Assembly (NCBI RefSeq): GCF_018128905.1
Contig: NZ_CP063808.1
Location: 3,038,001-3,102,000, forward strand
DNA: 64,000 nt
Direction: 5' to 3'
Source of the DNA: Streptomyces sp. A2-16
GTDB taxonomy: Bacteria > Actinomycetota > Actinomycetes > Streptomycetales > Streptomycetaceae
The notes beneath the pieces are model-generated. The model made no database searches and was not told where the DNA came from. It saw only the letters and a program-made list of their open reading frames with translations. The position numbers and the translations under genes are program-made. Below are positions 55,228 to 63,764 of this stretch, in pieces (position 1 is the stretch's first letter; the number at the start of each line of letters is the position of its first letter).

Positions 55228-55241
55228 GGAAAGCGCTTTCC
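55228..55241. promoter_or_regulatory. Perfect palindrome upstream of alpha-mannosidase
   Basis: GGAAAGCGCTTTCC is a perfect 14-base palindrome with the central GCGC of LacI-family operators. It lies 51 bases before the GH38 start and 11 after the GH4 stop. No LacI-family gene is in the window. It may give the last two glycosidase genes separate control. Confidence 0.6.
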
Positions 55242-55292
55242 CCTCGCTTGGCAGCCCCACCAGCTCGCCCTCTCCCTCCCTGGAGACCTTTC

Positions 55293-58200
55293 ATGCACGA
55301 CGAACGCCGCCGCATCGAGGAGCGCGTCCAGCGCGCCCACGACCAGCGCATCAAGCCCGCGATCTACGCGGCCACCGTCCCCTTCGAGGTCGAGGCCTGG
55401 CAGGCGCCCGGCGAGCCGGTCTCCTTCGAGGAGGCCGCGGCCGCCCGGTACACCCCGTTCGCGATGGACACCCCGTGGGGCCCGCCCTGGGGCACCACCT
55501 GGTTCCGGATGCGCGGACAGGTGCCCGCCGAGTGGGCCGGAAAGCGCGTCGAGGCCGTCATCGACCTCGGCTTCGTCGGCGACTGGCCCGGCAACCAGGC
55601 CGAGGCCCTGGTCCACCTGCCCGACGGCCGCCCCCTGAAGGCCGTGAACCCGCTCAACCAGTACGTGCCCGTCGCCAACCCGGCGACCGGCGGCGAGCAG
55701 ATCGACTACCTGGTCGAGGCGGCCTCCAACCCGGACATCCTCAAGGACAACTTCTCCAAGATCACGCCGATGGGCGACAAGCTCACGGCCGGCTCTGCGC
55801 CGCTCTACACCTTCCAGCGCGCCGACCTCGCGATCCTCGACGAGAACGTCTGGCACCTCGACCTGGACCTCCAGGTGCTGCGCGAGCTCATGGTCCACCT
55901 CCCCGACCACGAGCCCCGCCGCCACGAGATCCTGCACGCCCTGGACCGGGCCATGGACGCCCTCGACCTGGACGACGTGGCCGGCAGCGCGGCCGCCGTC
56001 CGCGAGGTACTGGCGCCGGTGCTGGCCAAGCCCGCCAACGCCAGCGCGCACACCATCTCCGGTGTCGGTCACGCGCACATCGACTCCGCGTGGCTGTGGC
56101 CCATCCGCGAGACCAAGCGCAAGACGTCCCGCACCTTCTCCAACGTCACCTCGCTCGCCGACGAGTACGACGACTTCATCTTCGCCTGCTCCCAGGCCCA
56201 GCAGTACGAATGGGTGCGCGACAACTACCCGCACGTGTGGGCCCGCATCCAGGACTCCGTGAAGAAGGGCCAGTGGGCCCCGGTCGGCGGCATGTGGGTC
56301 GAGGCCGACGGCAACCTGCCCGGCGGCGAGGCCATGGCCCGCCAGCTCATCCACGGCAAGCGGTTCTTCATCGAGCACTTCGGCATCGAGACCAAGGGCG
56401 TCTGGCTCCCGGACTCCTTCGGCTACACCGCCGCCTACCCGCAGCTCGCCAAGCTCGCCGGCAACGACTGGTTCCTCACCCAGAAGATCTCCTGGAACCA
56501 GACCAACAAGTTCCCCCACCACACCTTCTGGTGGGAGGGCATCGACGGCACCCGCATCTTCACCCACTTCCCGCCCGTCGACACCTACAACGCCCGCTTC
56601 AGCGGCGAGGAGATGGACCGCGCGGTCCGCAACTACTCGGAGAAGGGCGGCGGCCGGCGCTCCCTGGCCCCCTTCGGCTGGGGCGACGGCGGCGGCGGCC
56701 CCACCCGCGAGATCATGGAGCGCGCCCGGCGCCTCGCCGACCTGGAGGGTTCGCCCAAGGTCGTCGTCGAGCACCCCGACGACTTCTTCGCCCAGGCCCG
56801 CGCCGAGTACCCTGACGCCCCGGTCTGGGTCGGCGAGCTCTACCTGGAGCTGCACCGCGCCACCTACACCTCCCAGGCCCGCACCAAGCAGGGCAACCGC
56901 CGCTCCGAGCACAAGCTGCGCGAGGCCGAGCTGTGGGCGACCACGGCCGCGCTGCACGCGCCCGGCTACTCCTACCCGTACGAGAAGCTGGACCGCCTGT
57001 GGAAGACGGTCCTGCTGCACCAGTTCCACGACATCCTGCCGGGCTCCTCGATCGCCTGGGTGCACCGCGAGGCCGAGGCCGAGTACGCCCGGGTCGCCGA
57101 GGAACTGGAGGCGCTGACCGCCGAGGCGGTGGTCGCGCTGGGCGCCGGTGGCACCCGGGCCTTCAACACCAGCCCGTTCGACCGGGCCGAGGTGGTCCGC
57201 ACCGGCGACCGGGCCCTGGCGTACATCGAGGTCCCCGCGAACGGCAGCGCGGCGCTCACCGGTGCCGAGCCGGCCCGGCCGGTCGGTGTGTCCGGGCGGA
57301 CCCTCGACAACGGCCTGGTGCGCGTGGAGGTGGCCGAGGACGGCACGCTGTCCTCCGTGTTCGACCTGCGGGCCGGGCGCGAGGTCCTGGGCGACAAGGG
57401 CAACCTGCTGCGGCTGCACACCGACCTCCCGAACTACTGGGACGCCTGGGACATCGACAGCCACTACAAGAACCGCTACACGGACCTGCTGGAGCCCACC
57501 TCGGTCGAGGTCGTCTCCGAGGACCCGCTGCTGGGCGCGATCCGTGTGACCCGGGCCTTCGGCAAGGGCTCGACGATCACCCAGACCATCACCCTGCGCG
57601 CCGGCAGCCCCCGGATCGACTTCGAGACCGACATCGACTGGCACGAGGCCGAGAAGATCCTCAAGGCCGCGTTCCCGGTGGACGTGCGGGCCGCGCACTC
57701 CTCCGCGGAGATCCAGTTCGGTCACATCCAGCGCCCCACGCACACCAACACCAGCTGGGAGGCGGCCCGTTTCGAGGTCTCCGGCCACCGCTGGGTGCAC
57801 GTCGGCGAACCGGGCTACGGCGTCGCGGTCCTCAACGACTCCACCTACGGCCACGACGTCTCCCGTACGGTCCGCGAGGACGGCGGTACGACGACCACGG
57901 TCCGGCTCAGCCTGGTCCGCGCCCCGCGCATCCCGGACCCCGAGGCCGACCAGGGCACGCACCGCTTCACCTACTCGCTGCTGCCCGGCGCGAGCATCGA
58001 GGAGACCGTCGCCGAGGGCTACTCGCTCAACCTGCCGCTGCGGGTGGCGGACGCGGCCGGTGCCCCCGAGCCGGTCGTCTCGGTCGACGGCCAGGGCGTG
58101 ACGGTCGAGGCGGTCAAGCTCGCCGACGACGGATCCGGTGACGTCGTGGTCCGTCTCTACGAGTCGGGCGGCGGCCGCGCGAGCGGTGTGCTGCGCACCG

Positions 58201-58343
58201 GGTTCCCGCTGGCCGGCGCCCGGATCACCGACCTGCTGGAGCGCCCGCTGGAGACCGCTCCCGTGGAGGACGGCGGCGTCGCCGTCCAGCTGCGCCCCTT
58301 CCAGGTGCTGACGCTCCGCCTGTCCCGTGCCGGGGTGAGCTGA
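55293..58343 (+). CDS. GH38 alpha-mannosidase
   Basis: Predicted protein of 1016 residues from the ATG at 55293 (TGGAGA upstream). An N-terminal beta-domain (about 1-250) precedes the GH38 catalytic domain: GVGHAHIDSAWLWPIRETKRK with zinc ligands H260, H262 and D264; VEADGNLPGGE with nucleophile D339; later LPDSFGYTAAYPQLA and LHQFHDILPGSSI. C-terminal beta domains follow. No signal peptide, so it trims alpha-mannosides in the cytoplasm. Its stop shares one base with the next start. Confidence 0.93.
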   Translation: MHDERRRIEERVQRAHDQRIKPAIYAATVPFEVEAWQAPGEPVSFEEAAAARYTPFAMDTPWGPPWGTTWFRMRGQVPAEWAGKRVEAVIDLGFVGDWPGNQAEALVHLPDGRPLKAVNPLNQYVPVANPATGGEQIDYLVEAASNPDILKDNFSKITPMGDKLTAGSAPLYTFQRADLAILDENVWHLDLDLQVLRELMVHLPDHEPRRHEILHALDRAMDALDLDDVAGSAAAVREVLAPVLAKPANASAHTISGVGHAHIDSAWLWPIRETKRKTSRTFSNVTSLADEYDDFIFACSQAQQYEWVRDNYPHVWARIQDSVKKGQWAPVGGMWVEADGNLPGGEAMARQLIHGKRFFIEHFGIETKGVWLPDSFGYTAAYPQLAKLAGNDWFLTQKISWNQTNKFPHHTFWWEGIDGTRIFTHFPPVDTYNARFSGEEMDRAVRNYSEKGGGRRSLAPFGWGDGGGGPTREIMERARRLADLEGSPKVVVEHPDDFFAQARAEYPDAPVWVGELYLELHRATYTSQARTKQGNRRSEHKLREAELWATTAALHAPGYSYPYEKLDRLWKTVLLHQFHDILPGSSIAWVHREAEAEYARVAEELEALTAEAVVALGAGGTRAFNTSPFDRAEVVRTGDRALAYIEVPANGSAALTGAEPARPVGVSGRTLDNGLVRVEVAEDGTLSSVFDLRAGREVLGDKGNLLRLHTDLPNYWDAWDIDSHYKNRYTDLLEPTSVEVVSEDPLLGAIRVTRAFGKGSTITQTITLRAGSPRIDFETDIDWHEAEKILKAAFPVDVRAAHSSAEIQFGHIQRPTHTNTSWEAARFEVSGHRWVHVGEPGYGVAVLNDSTYGHDVSRTVREDGGTTTTVRLSLVRAPRIPDPEADQGTHRFTYSLLPGASIEETVAEGYSLNLPLRVADAAGAPEPVVSVDGQGVTVEAVKLADDGSGDVVVRLYESGGGRASGVLRTGFPLAGARITDLLERPLETAPVEDGGVAVQLRPFQVLTLRLSRAGVS

Positions 58344-59593
58344 TGCCCATGCAACCCTGGTTCACCGACGCCAAGTTGGGGATCTTCATCCACTGGGGCA
58401 TCTATGCCGTGGACGGCGTGCAGGAGTCCTGGTCGTTCTACGACGACATCGTCCCGCACGACCGGTACATGTCCCAGCTGGAGCGGTTCACGGGCGCCGC
58501 GTACGACCCGCGCGCCTGGGCCGACCTGTTCGCCCGTGCGGGAGCCAGGTACGCGGTGCTGACGACCCGTCACCACGACGGCGTGGCGCTGTGGGACACC
58601 GAGTACGGCGACCTCAACCTCGGCAAGGACTACGTCGGCCCCTACGCCGAGGCCCTGCGCGAGAAGGACCTCAAGGTCGGCTTCTACTACTCCCACTCCG
58701 ACTGGAACCACCCGGACTACGCCTCCACGCGCAAGCCGGGCCGCCCGCCGGAGCTGGAGGACAACCGCTACTCCGAGGTGGCCGCCGAGGACGAGGACCT
58801 TCAGGCCTGGGAGCGGTTCATCGCCTACCGGGACGGCCAGATCACCGAGCTGGCCTCCCGCTACCGGCCCGACCTGATGTGGTTCGACGGCGAGTGGGAC
58901 CGCAGCGAGGAGCAGTGGCGCATCCCCGAACTCGCCGCGCTCATCCGGTCGTACGTGCCGGACGTCGTCTTCAACGCGCGCATGCTCAGCGAGGGCGACT
59001 ACGCCACCCCCGAACAGGGCGCTCCCATCGAACCGCCCGCCGGGCCCTGGGAGTTGTGCCTGACGATCAACGACTCGTGGGGTTACCAGCACCAGGACCA
59101 CAACCACAAGTCGCTCGCCCAGCTGATCCGCTACTTCACCGAGACCATCGGCGGGGGCGGCAACCTGCTGCTGGACGTCGGCCCGATGGAGGACGGGACC
59201 ATTCCCGCGCCCCAGGTGGAGCGCCTCGAGGGCCTGGGGGAGTGGATCCGCAAACACTCCGAGGCCGTGTACGGGACCGTGCGCGGGCTGCCCGCCGGGC
59301 ACCACTACGGGCCCAGCACCCTGTCCGCGGACGGCCGGACGCTCTACCTGGTCCTCTTCGACGCGCCGCGCGCCGAGATCGGGCTGCGCGGACTGGTCAC
59401 CCCGGTCCGCCGGGTCACCGTCCTCGGCACCGGCAGGGAACTGGGCCACCGGGTGGTCGGCGGACTCCACGAGGCCGTGGGCATCGTGTGGATCGACCCG
59501 CCGGCCGAGGCCGACCTCGATCCGTACGCCACGGTGCTCAAGGTCGAACTGGACGGGGAAGCGGAGCTGTACCGGGGGGCGGGCCGGTTCTGA
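58343..59593 (+). CDS. GH29 alpha-L-fucosidase
   Basis: Predicted protein of 416 residues. WFTDAKLGIFIHWG at the start, H77-H78 in TTRHHDGVALWD, and the nucleophile D182 in LMWFDGEWDR are typical of GH29. C-terminal residues after about 330 form a small beta domain. No signal peptide. It removes alpha-linked fucose from the imported glycan. It is the last gene of the plus-strand operon and is followed by a hairpin. Confidence 0.9.
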   Translation: MPMQPWFTDAKLGIFIHWGIYAVDGVQESWSFYDDIVPHDRYMSQLERFTGAAYDPRAWADLFARAGARYAVLTTRHHDGVALWDTEYGDLNLGKDYVGPYAEALREKDLKVGFYYSHSDWNHPDYASTRKPGRPPELEDNRYSEVAAEDEDLQAWERFIAYRDGQITELASRYRPDLMWFDGEWDRSEEQWRIPELAALIRSYVPDVVFNARMLSEGDYATPEQGAPIEPPAGPWELCLTINDSWGYQHQDHNHKSLAQLIRYFTETIGGGGNLLLDVGPMEDGTIPAPQVERLEGLGEWIRKHSEAVYGTVRGLPAGHHYGPSTLSADGRTLYLVLFDAPRAEIGLRGLVTPVRRVTVLGTGRELGHRVVGGLHEAVGIVWIDPPAEADLDPYATVLKVELDGEAELYRGAGRF

Positions 59594-59629
59594 CCGCGCC
59601 CTGCCCGGTTCCGCACCGAAGCCGAACTG

Positions 59630-59665
59630 CCCCCACGCCCGGCCGAGTCGGCTCAGGCGTGGGGG
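59630..59665. terminator. Bidirectional hairpin between fucosidase and chitinase genes
   Basis: CCCCCACGCC (59630-59639) pairs with GGCGTGGGGG (59656-59665), a 10-base perfect stem with a 16-base loop, midway between two convergent stop codons. Confidence 0.7.
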
Positions 59666-59693
59666 TGTTCGGGTTCTCGGGGCGGAGTCCGGG

Positions 59694-61370
59694 TCAGCCG
59701 GTGAAGCCGGCCGTGATCGACGTGAACTGCCAGTTGCTCTGGCTGATGCCGGAGCAGTTGCTCGTCACCCCGCCGCCGGGGCACGGCCGGTCGCGGTTGA
59801 CCGACCAGAAGGCGAGCCGGGCGATGTGACGGGAGTTGGCCCAGTCGCGGATCTGGGTCCAGATCGCCGTGCTGGTCAACTCCTGCTGGTCGCTGAGCCC
59901 GTTCATCCCGGAGATCCCGATGTGGGCGTAGGCCGTCGCGTCGTCCCACCCGAACGTGGACTTGAGCTTGGTCTTCAGCCCCTCCGACGCGTTCACGGTG
60001 TTGCCGTACATGTCGGAGCCGCCGCCGAAGTCGAACGGCATGATCGTGAAGACGTCGATGTTCGCGTTCAGCGCCTTGGCCTGCTCGATCAGCCGGTTGC
60101 CCCAGTAGGTCGGGCCGGTCGTCGAGGTGCCGAAGGTGAGGATGGTCCGCAGGCCCGGGTTGTTGGCCTTGACGATCTTCAGGGCGCCCAGGATCCGGTC
60201 CTGCACGGTCGCGTTCTCGAACTCGTCCGTGTTCTCGATGTCGACGTCGATGGCCTTGAGCCCGTAGGCGTCGATCACCTTCTGGTAGGCGCCGGCCAGC
60301 GCTTCGGGGGTCGAGCAGTTCGGCCCGAGCTTGTTGCCGCTCCAGCCGCCGATCGAGGGGACGATGTCACCGCCCGCGGACCGGATCGAGTTGATGACGG
60401 ACTGGTCGTTGCCGCCGGTCAGCGGCCTGCTGCCGTCCCAGGCCGGGTTGCAGCCACCGGAGGAGAGGACGAACGCCATCGTGAACCACTTGATCCCGGT
60501 CGCGCTCATCACCGAGGTCGCGCTCGGCGGGTCGCCCCAGCCGAGGTAGAGATAGGGCGCGGCCTGCTTGAACCCGGTCCCGCCACCGCCGCCCGCCTCC
60601 GTCGTCACGGACACCGCGTTGGAGGCCGCGGAGGAGTTCCCGGCCGCGTCCCGCGCCTTCACGGTGAAGGTGTAGGAGGTACTGGCCGCGAGCCCGCTCA
60701 CGGTGGCACTCGTCCCGGAGACGGTGAGCACCTGGTTGGACCCGCTGTAGATGTCGTACGCCGTCACCCCGACGTTGTCGGACGAGGCGTTCCATGCCAG
60801 CGACACGCTGGAGGAGGTCTTCCCGGTGGACCTCAGGCTGCCGGGCGCGCTCGGCGCCTGCGAGTCCGAACCACCGCCGCCGGGCCCGTCGAGGCTGATG
60901 TCGTCGGCCTGGTAGGTGCCCTGCGCGTACCACCCGTGGACATAGACGGTGGCGCTGGTCTGCGAGGCCCCGGTGGTGAAGGAGGTGGTGAGCAGGCTGT
61001 ACGCCGAGGGCGACGACGTCCAGGTGGACGAACCGCCGTCCACGCCCAGGTACACATAGCTGCCGCGCACCCAGCCGCTGAGGCTGTACGAGGTGTTCGG
61101 CCGCACGGAGACGGTCTGGCTGCACTTGGCTATGTCACTCGAACTCACCGCGCCCTGAAGCGCCTTGGAGCCGCCGTGCACGGGAGAGGAGACGACCGAC
61201 CCGAGATTCCCGGTGCAGGACCAGGGCGACAGGGCCCCCGACTCGAAGCCGGGGTTGGTCAGGACGTTGGCCGCCTGGGCCGTACCGGGCAGAGCGACGG
61301 CACCGACGAGCGCGAGGGCCGCGGAACCGAGCAGAGCGAGAAGTCTGGAACGTCTGAGTGGGTTGCGCAC
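59694..61370 (-). CDS. Secreted GH18 chitinase with CBM and FN3 modules
   Basis: Predicted protein of 558 residues from a GTG at 61370 with GGGAGA upstream. Signal peptide 1-34 (cleavage near AQAAN). Carbohydrate-binding module about 35-163 (NPGFESGALSPWSCTG), fibronectin type III about 172-258 (APGSLRSTGKTSSSVSLAW), then GH18 about 268-558 with the motif AIDVDIEN: D375, D377 and catalytic E379. It cleaves chitin outside the cell; an endo-N-acetylglucosaminidase activity on N-glycans is less likely but possible. The promoter carries paired chitinase-type repeats. Confidence 0.9.
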   Translation of the reverse strand: MRNPLRRSRLLALLGSAALALVGAVALPGTAQAANVLTNPGFESGALSPWSCTGNLGSVVSSPVHGGSKALQGAVSSSDIAKCSQTVSVRPNTSYSLSGWVRGSYVYLGVDGGSSTWTSSPSAYSLLTTSFTTGASQTSATVYVHGWYAQGTYQADDISLDGPGGGGSDSQAPSAPGSLRSTGKTSSSVSLAWNASSDNVGVTAYDIYSGSNQVLTVSGTSATVSGLAASTSYTFTVKARDAAGNSSAASNAVSVTTEAGGGGGTGFKQAAPYLYLGWGDPPSATSVMSATGIKWFTMAFVLSSGGCNPAWDGSRPLTGGNDQSVINSIRSAGGDIVPSIGGWSGNKLGPNCSTPEALAGAYQKVIDAYGLKAIDVDIENTDEFENATVQDRILGALKIVKANNPGLRTILTFGTSTTGPTYWGNRLIEQAKALNANIDVFTIMPFDFGGGSDMYGNTVNASEGLKTKLKSTFGWDDATAYAHIGISGMNGLSDQQELTSTAIWTQIRDWANSRHIARLAFWSVNRDRPCPGGGVTSNCSGISQSNWQFTSITAGFTG

Positions 61371-61439
61371 GCGATCTCCCTGAAGATATGGGGGTGTTCG
61401 GGAGTGCAAGGAGAGTGCAGGAGGGTGCGCAACCAAGTT

Positions 61440-61489
61440 GGTATGGACCAATCGGCCTGTCAAGACGAGCGGCAGAATTGGTCCATACC
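61440..61489 (-). promoter_or_regulatory. Chitinase promoter with paired 13-base repeats (DasR/chi-type element)
   Basis: GGTATGGACCAAT (61440-61452) and its exact complement ATTGGTCCATACC (61477-61489) form an inverted pair with a 24-base spacer. Each copy contains TGGTCCATACC, close to the TGGTCCAGACC repeats of Streptomyces chitinase promoters and to the DasR site core TGGTCTAGACCA. On the minus strand TTGACA (-35) lies at 61455-61460, between the two copies, so both could gate the promoter. Confidence 0.72.
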
Positions 61490-61512
61490 GGTGAGGGCGG
61501 GGGTGGGGGCGC

Positions 61513-62643
61513 CTAGAGCGGCAGCACCTGAGCCGCTGCCTCGACGACCACGGGCTCGGCGGCCGCAGGCGCGGGCACCGCGGGCAAGGGCTCGGGGAGC
61601 TCCCGCTGATGCTGCACGGACACGGGCCGAAGCTGCCGCGGCCCCGACACCACCGTGTAGTCCTGCCCGAGGAACGGCGGTTCGATCACCCCGGTGTCCT
61701 CCCCGAGCGCCAACTGCACCGCGGCCCACGGCACGTTGACTCCGCAGAGGGACAGCTGGTGCAGCCCGCCCGCCGGACGCGTGTTCACATCCATCAGCAC
61801 GGGCCGGTCACCGAGCATCCGGAACTGGATGTTGGACAGATAGTGCAGACCGAACCCCTCGGCGATCAGCCGCGCCGGCTCCAGCCACCGCTCGTCCAGC
61901 GTGAACCCGCGACGACGTCCGTTCTTCGTGCGGCCGATCGCCAGCCGCACCCGGTTGTCGGTCCCGGTGAGGGTGTCCACCGACACCTCCGGCTGCTCGA
62001 GACGCGGCATGACCAGCCAGTCCACCTGCTCGTCGGCCTGCTCCAGCGCCTCGACGACCATGTCCAGCGGCACGTACGGGCTGGGGAAGCCGTTGAGGTG
62101 CGCGAGCGAGAAGGGGGCGCGCGTGACGACCCGGAAGCCGACCCCGCCCGCACCGGACGCGGGCTTGAAGCAGGCCTTGTGGCCGTCGGCCTCCAGCTCC
62201 TCCACGGCCGCGACCAGCTCGTCCGCGGTCCGCACCCGCCACCACGGCGGCACCGGGACGCCGACCGCCTGGACCGCCTCGTAGGCGATCACCTTGTCGT
62301 GGAAGACGGCGACGGCCTCCGGGGGCGGTGCGAGCAGCGCCGTGCCGATCGCGGTGAAGTCGGCGCGGTGGGCGACGATCGCCGCCTGGTGCAGCCGGGG
62401 CACGAACACGTCGATGCCACGCCGCTGGCACTGGTCGAGGGCGAACTCGACGTAGGCGGCCGGGGACAGCCCCTCCGGCTCCAGCTCGGCGGTGTCGGCG
62501 GCGGCCAGCACGGGAGAGTCCGCGTCCCCGTGCGTCGCGTGGATCTCGACGGCTCTGTCGCTGGGATTTCGCCGCAACTGATCCATGAAGAACACGTTCT
62601 CCGCGTACGTGCGGTTGAGCCAGACGCGTACGCGAGAGAGCAT
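61513..62643 (-). CDS. Stand-alone ATP-grasp family ligase
   Basis: Predicted protein of 376 residues. Preceding pre-ATP-grasp domain (RVWLNRTYAENVFFMDQLR). ATP-grasp core about 110-300: FHDKVIAYEAVQAVGVPVPPW, KACFKPASGAGGVGF (ATP-binding Lys and Gly loop), VMPRLEQPEVSVDTL, and the metal-binding MDVNTRPAGGLHQLSL. The Pro/Ala-rich tail is probably disordered. It joins a carboxylate to an amine or thiol through an acyl phosphate; the substrates are unknown and no biosynthetic partner is adjacent. Confidence 0.85.
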   Translation of the reverse strand: MLSRVRVWLNRTYAENVFFMDQLRRNPSDRAVEIHATHGDADSPVLAAADTAELEPEGLSPAAYVEFALDQCQRRGIDVFVPRLHQAAIVAHRADFTAIGTALLAPPPEAVAVFHDKVIAYEAVQAVGVPVPPWWRVRTADELVAAVEELEADGHKACFKPASGAGGVGFRVVTRAPFSLAHLNGFPSPYVPLDMVVEALEQADEQVDWLVMPRLEQPEVSVDTLTGTDNRVRLAIGRTKNGRRRGFTLDERWLEPARLIAEGFGLHYLSNIQFRMLGDRPVLMDVNTRPAGGLHQLSLCGVNVPWAAVQLALGEDTGVIEPPFLGQDYTVVSGPRQLRPVSVQHQRELPEPLPAVPAPAAAEPVVVEAAAQVLPL

Positions 62644-62909
62644 TCAGGCCGCCTTTCGGGGTTTTCGGGCAGGGCGAAGCGGGCCCGTGCCCGGGCAGGG
62701 TGCTTGGAGGGACACCAAACCGCCCCTTGTGAAGGGAGGTACATGCGGTGGTGTTGGGGCGATCATACGGCTTTCAAGGGGCCGCGCGTGCAACGCCCGT
62801 GTTACGGATTTCCCGATCATGGAAAGCCGCCGCTCCGGGTCACTCTTGTACCAGGAAAACAAATGTGTTCTCGTGGTCCCACATGGGTGCTCTGAGGGGG
62901 CGAGAGGTG

Positions 62910-63764
62910 ATGTCTGGGGCCGGCGCCGCACGACTACTGGCCGTCAGCGACCTGCACATCGGTTACCCCGAGAACCGCTCGCTCGTCGAGCGGATGCGCC
63001 CCGACAGCGACGACGACTGGCTCCTGGTGGCCGGTGACGTCGCCGAGACCGTGGCCGACGTCCGCTGGGCCCTGCAGACCCTCGCCGGCCGCTTCCGCCA
63101 GGTCGTCTGGGCCCCCGGCAACCACGAACTGTGGACCCACCCCAAGGACCCTGTCACCCTGCGCGGGGCCGCCCGCTACGAGCATCTCGTCGCGATGTGC
63201 CGGGAACTGGGCGTCCTCACCCCCGAGGACCCCTACCCGGTCTGGGACGGCCCCGGCGGCCCCCTCGCCGTCGCCCCGCTGTTCCTGCTGTACGACTACT
63301 CCTTCCTGCCCGCCGGGTGCACCACCAAGGAGCAGGGCCTGGAGTACGCGCACGGCACCGGCATCGTCTGCAACGACGAGTTCCTGCTGCACCCCGACCC
63401 CTATCCGACCCGCGAGGCCTGGTGCCGGGCCCGGGTCGCCGAGACCGAGCGCAGACTCGCCGCGCTCCCCGACGACCTGCCCACCGTCCTGGTGAACCAC
63501 TACCCGCTGGACCGGCACCCGACGGACGTCCTGTGGTACCCCGAGTTCGCGATGTGGTGCGGCACCGCACTGACCGCCGACTGGCACCGCAGGTTCCGTG
63601 TCGAGACGATGGTCTACGGCCATCTGCACATCCCGCGGACCACCTGGCACGAGGGCGTCCGCTTCGAGGAGGTGTCGGTGGGCTATCCGCGGGAGTGGCG
63701 CAAGCGCCCGGAGCCGCCCGGACGGTTGCGCCGGATCGTGCCCAGGGAGGTCGGTGCGCTGTGA
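62910..63764 (+). CDS. Metallophosphoesterase
   Basis: Predicted protein of 284 residues from the ATG at 62910 (GAGAGG upstream). Calcineurin-like motifs: AVSDLHIGYPEN, VAGDVAE, APGNHELW, LVNHYPLD and VYGHLHIPRT. Cytoplasmic. It overlaps the phosphopantetheinyl transferase start (GTGA), a pairing that I recall for S. coelicolor SCO6672-SCO6673. A role in CoA or phosphopantetheine turnover (for example hydrolysis of 3',5'-ADP, the transferase by-product) is a reasonable guess. Confidence 0.87.
   Translation: MSGAGAARLLAVSDLHIGYPENRSLVERMRPDSDDDWLLVAGDVAETVADVRWALQTLAGRFRQVVWAPGNHELWTHPKDPVTLRGAARYEHLVAMCRELGVLTPEDPYPVWDGPGGPLAVAPLFLLYDYSFLPAGCTTKEQGLEYAHGTGIVCNDEFLLHPDPYPTREAWCRARVAETERRLAALPDDLPTVLVNHYPLDRHPTDVLWYPEFAMWCGTALTADWHRRFRVETMVYGHLHIPRTTWHEGVRFEEVSVGYPREWRKRPEPPGRLRRIVPREVGAL

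Noticed and set aside
55209..57962. Minus-strand open frame of 917 codons
   Set aside because: Antisense to the GH38 gene, which has all catalytic motifs; composition typical of a shadow frame.
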